From: Streptomyces syringium
GTDB lineage: Bacteria > Actinomycetota > Actinomycetes > Streptomycetales > Streptomycetaceae
Reading direction: 5' to 3'
DNA length: 64,000 nt
Assembly (NCBI RefSeq): GCF_017876625.1
Contig: NZ_JAGIOH010000001.1
Coordinates: forward strand, 62,001-126,000
A program made the position numbers and the translations under genes. A model generated the notes under the pieces. It made no database searches. It worked only from the letters and a program-made list of their open reading frames with translations, and was not told the DNA's origin. Shown in pieces: positions 62,110 to 64,000 of the stretch (positions within the stretch are counted from its first letter, which is position 1; the number at the start of each line of letters is the position of its first letter).

Positions 62110-63258
62110 GTGTCCACCAGAAACTCCTCGGACGTCATCGTCGTCGGAGCGGGCGTGGTCGGTGCCGCCTGCGCCTACTACGCCGCCCGCTCCGGCCTCT
62201 CCGTCACCGTGATCGACCGTGGCCCCGTCGCGGGCGGGACCACGGGGGCCGGCGAGGGCAACCTGCTGGTCTCCGACAAGGCGCCCGGCCCCGAGCTCGA
62301 TCTGGCCCTGCTCTCCACACGCTTGTGGCGGGAGCTGGCCGAAGAGCTGCCGGCCCGCATCGAGTTCGAGGCGAAGGGCGGCCTGGTCGTCGCCTCCGAC
62401 GACTCGGGGACGGCCGCGCTGCGGGACTTCGCGGCGGCGCAGACGAAGGCGGGCGTCCGGGCCGACGAGGTGTCGGCCGCCCTGCTGCGCGAGCTGGAAC
62501 CGCACCTCTCCCCCGCCCTCGCGGGCGGCTTCCACTACCCGCAGGACGCGCAGGTCCAGCCCGCCCTCGCCGCCGCCCATCTGCTGCGCGCCTCGGGCGC
62601 CCTCGTCCGCACCGGCGAGGAGGTCACCGTGATCCTCACCGGACCGGGCGGCGAGGTGCGGGGCGTACGGACGCCGGCCGGTGACGTGCACGCGCCGTAC
62701 GTGGTGAACGCGGCCGGCACCTGGGGCGGCGAACTGGCCCGGCTCGCCGACTCGTTCCTGCCCGTCCTGCCGCGCCGGGGCTTCGTGCTCGTCACGGAAC
62801 CGCTGCCGCGTGTCGTGCGGCACAAGGTGTACGCGGCGGACTACGTCGCCGATGTGGCGAGCGGGTCGGCGGCCCTGCAGACCTCGGCCGTGGTCGAGGG
62901 CACCCCGGCGGGGCCGGTACTGATCGGCGCCAGCCGGGAACGGGTCGGCTTCGACCGCAGCCTGTCGGTGGAGGTGCTCCGGCGCCTCGCCGAGGGGGCC
63001 ACCGCCCTGTTCCCGGTGCTGGCGAAGGCGCGGGTGATACGGACCTACGCGGGGTTCCGTCCGTACCTGCCCGACCATCTGCCCGCGATCGGAGCCGACC
63101 CCGGCGTGCCCGGGCTGCTGCACGCCTGCGGCCACGAAGGCGCGGGGATCGGCCTGGCCCCCGCCACCGGCCTGATCGTCGCCCGGCTGATGACGGGCGA
63201 GCGACCGCCGATGGACATACGACCGTTCCTTCCCGGCCGGTTCACGTCCGCCGCCTGA
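62110..63258 (+). CDS. FAD-dependent oxidoreductase (DAO family), hydroxyproline dehydrogenase-like subunit
   Basis: A 382-residue DAO-fold flavoprotein: V-I-V-V-G-A-G-V-V-G-A-A-C-A-Y-Y dinucleotide motif, I-D-R-G-P-V-A-G-G-T-T-G-A-G-E-G-N, and C-terminal H-A-C-G-H-E-G-A-G-I-G-L-A-P-A-T-G. It resembles the catalytic subunit of HcnC/sarcosine-oxidase-beta/D-hydroxyproline dehydrogenase complexes. No Shine-Dalgarno is visible and the promoter element abuts the GTG, so the mRNA may be leaderless. It heads a three-gene set with a 2Fe-2S protein and a second flavoprotein. Confidence 0.88.
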   Translation: MSTRNSSDVIVVGAGVVGAACAYYAARSGLSVTVIDRGPVAGGTTGAGEGNLLVSDKAPGPELDLALLSTRLWRELAEELPARIEFEAKGGLVVASDDSGTAALRDFAAAQTKAGVRADEVSAALLRELEPHLSPALAGGFHYPQDAQVQPALAAAHLLRASGALVRTGEEVTVILTGPGGEVRGVRTPAGDVHAPYVVNAAGTWGGELARLADSFLPVLPRRGFVLVTEPLPRVVRHKVYAADYVADVASGSAALQTSAVVEGTPAGPVLIGASRERVGFDRSLSVEVLRRLAEGATALFPVLAKARVIRTYAGFRPYLPDHLPAIGADPGVPGLLHACGHEGAGIGLAPATGLIVARLMTGERPPMDIRPFLPGRFTSAA

Positions 63259-63306
63259 ACCCCCTGTTCCCTTCTGTTCCCGTCCCGTACCGAGAGGAGG
63301 CCCGCA

Positions 63307-63621
63307 GTGGCCCGTACCCCCGCCGGCCTGGTCAGGGCGGAGCCCGGTCCGCCGTTCGAGATCACCTTCGACGGCCGTACGGTCCCCGCCCTGCCCGGCC
63401 AGTCCATCGCCGCCGCGCTGTGGGGGGCCGGCATCCTCGCCTGGCGCACCACGCGTGAAGGCAACCGCCCGCGCGGGGCGTTCTGCGGCATCGGACAGTG
63501 CTACGACTGCCTCGCCACCGTCAACGGGGAGCCCAACCGAAGGGCCTGCCTGGTGCCCGCCCGGCCCGGCGACGCGATCACCACCCAGGAAGGACACGGC
63601 CATGCCGAGCTCAGCGTCTGA
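63307..63621 (+). CDS. 2Fe-2S-binding small subunit
   Basis: A 104-residue ferredoxin-like protein: F-C-G-I-G-Q-C-Y-D-C and a fourth Cys in R-A-C-L-V-P-A-R-P-G-D, the HcnA/sarcosine-oxidase-alpha N-terminal type. Strong AGGAGG before the GTG. In three-component D-hydroxyproline dehydrogenases this is the small electron-transfer subunit. Confidence 0.9.
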   Translation: MARTPAGLVRAEPGPPFEITFDGRTVPALPGQSIAAALWGAGILAWRTTREGNRPRGAFCGIGQCYDCLATVNGEPNRRACLVPARPGDAITTQEGHGHAELSV

Positions 63622-64000
63622 GCCGTACGACCTCGCGGTGATCGGTGCGGGGGCGGCCGGTCTCGCGAGCGCCGCGGCCGCCGCCCGCCACGGCTTGTCC
63701 GTCGCGCTCCTGGACGCCTCCGGGCAACCCGGCGGCCAGTACTTCCGCCACCCCGCCCCGGCCGCGGGCGCCCGGCGGCCACAGGCACTGCACCACGACT
63801 GGTCCGCCTTCGCCCGGCTGCGCCGGGGCCTGACGGCCGACGGCATCGACCACCTCACCTTCCACCACGTCTGGAGCGTGACCCGGGACAGCGACGGCCT
63901 GTGGAGCGCGCACGCCCTGACCGGGACCGACGGTGACGGCGACCGCCCGGCCCGCGTGCGGGCCCGCGCGATCCTGCTCGCGACCGGCGCCGTCGAGCGG
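63602..64000 (+). CDS. FAD/NAD(P)-binding oxidoreductase subunit (3' end outside window)
   Basis: The frame is open from ATG 63602 (AGGAAGG upstream, overlapping the 2Fe-2S gene by 20 bp) to the window edge, 133 codons. It begins with Y-D-L-A-V-I-G-A-G-A-A-G-L-A-S-A-A-A-A, then L-D-A-S-G-Q-P-G-G-Q-Y-F, and reaches A-I-L-L-A-T-G-A-V-E-R, typical of HcnB/pyridine nucleotide-disulfide-type subunits. It would complete the flavoprotein/2Fe-2S/flavoprotein complex. Confidence 0.9.
   Translation, partial: MPSSASEPYDLAVIGAGAAGLASAAAAARHGLSVALLDASGQPGGQYFRHPAPAAGARRPQALHHDWSAFARLRRGLTADGIDHLTFHHVWSVTRDSDGLWSAHALTGTDGDGDRPARVRARAILLATGAVER

Overview
The window is high-GC actinobacterial DNA with Streptomyces-style gene structure: many GTG starts, strong GGAGG sites, Tat and lipoprotein exports, and many MarR, TetR, LysR, AraC and MerR regulators. 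No rRNA, tRNA, CRISPR array or insertion sequence was recognised. The centrepiece (13018-29822) is a complete bottromycin biosynthetic gene cluster, identified by the precursor peptide at 17753-17890, which begins M-GPVVVFDC (the bottromycin A2 core) followed by a C-terminal follower. This points to a bottromycin-producing Streptomyces.

Layout. 1-12.7 kb: accessory genes, namely a truncated serine hydrolase, an M48 membrane protease, an AraC/GyrI regulator, a secreted protein, a NamZ-like muramidase and a tandem GNAT. They are followed by an unusual two-gene unit (8790-10429) encoding a small knottin-like Cys-rich peptide and a large protein with a thioredoxin-like CxxC segment. A MarR/MFS/nitroreductase-remnant locus comes next. 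13.0-29.8 kb: bottromycin genes in the order btmA, btmB (leftward), then btmC-btmM (rightward). Three radical SAM C-methyltransferases (btmC, G, K), two YcaO cyclodehydratases (btmE, F), an atypical alpha/beta-hydrolase epimerase (btmH), a follower-removing amidohydrolase (btmI), a P450 (btmJ), an M17 aminopeptidase (btmM), an O-methyltransferase (btmB), an exporter (btmA) and a regulator (btmL) act on the BtmD core. btmC and btmK share a perfect 793-bp direct repeat and a second near-perfect block, including the same TTA codon.

29.8-48 kb: mostly single genes, namely an MscS channel, an aminotransferase, an M20 peptidase, CocE/NonD hydrolase with divergent TetR, an ABC-2-like membrane protein with divergent MarR, a ProP-like transporter, a metzincin-like protein, and a D-Ala-D-Ala-ligase-like enzyme.

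48.2-64 kb: what looks like a collagen-utilisation region. It holds a secreted M9 collagenase, an M6 protease, a five-gene oligopeptide ABC importer, an M24 Xaa-Pro aminopeptidase, and a flavoprotein/2Fe-2S/flavoprotein set resembling three-component D-hydroxyproline dehydrogenases, the last gene running off the window. The collagenase, the importer and the dehydrogenase unit each carry a near-identical promoter/operator element, which suggests one regulon linking collagen cleavage, peptide uptake and (hydroxy)proline catabolism.
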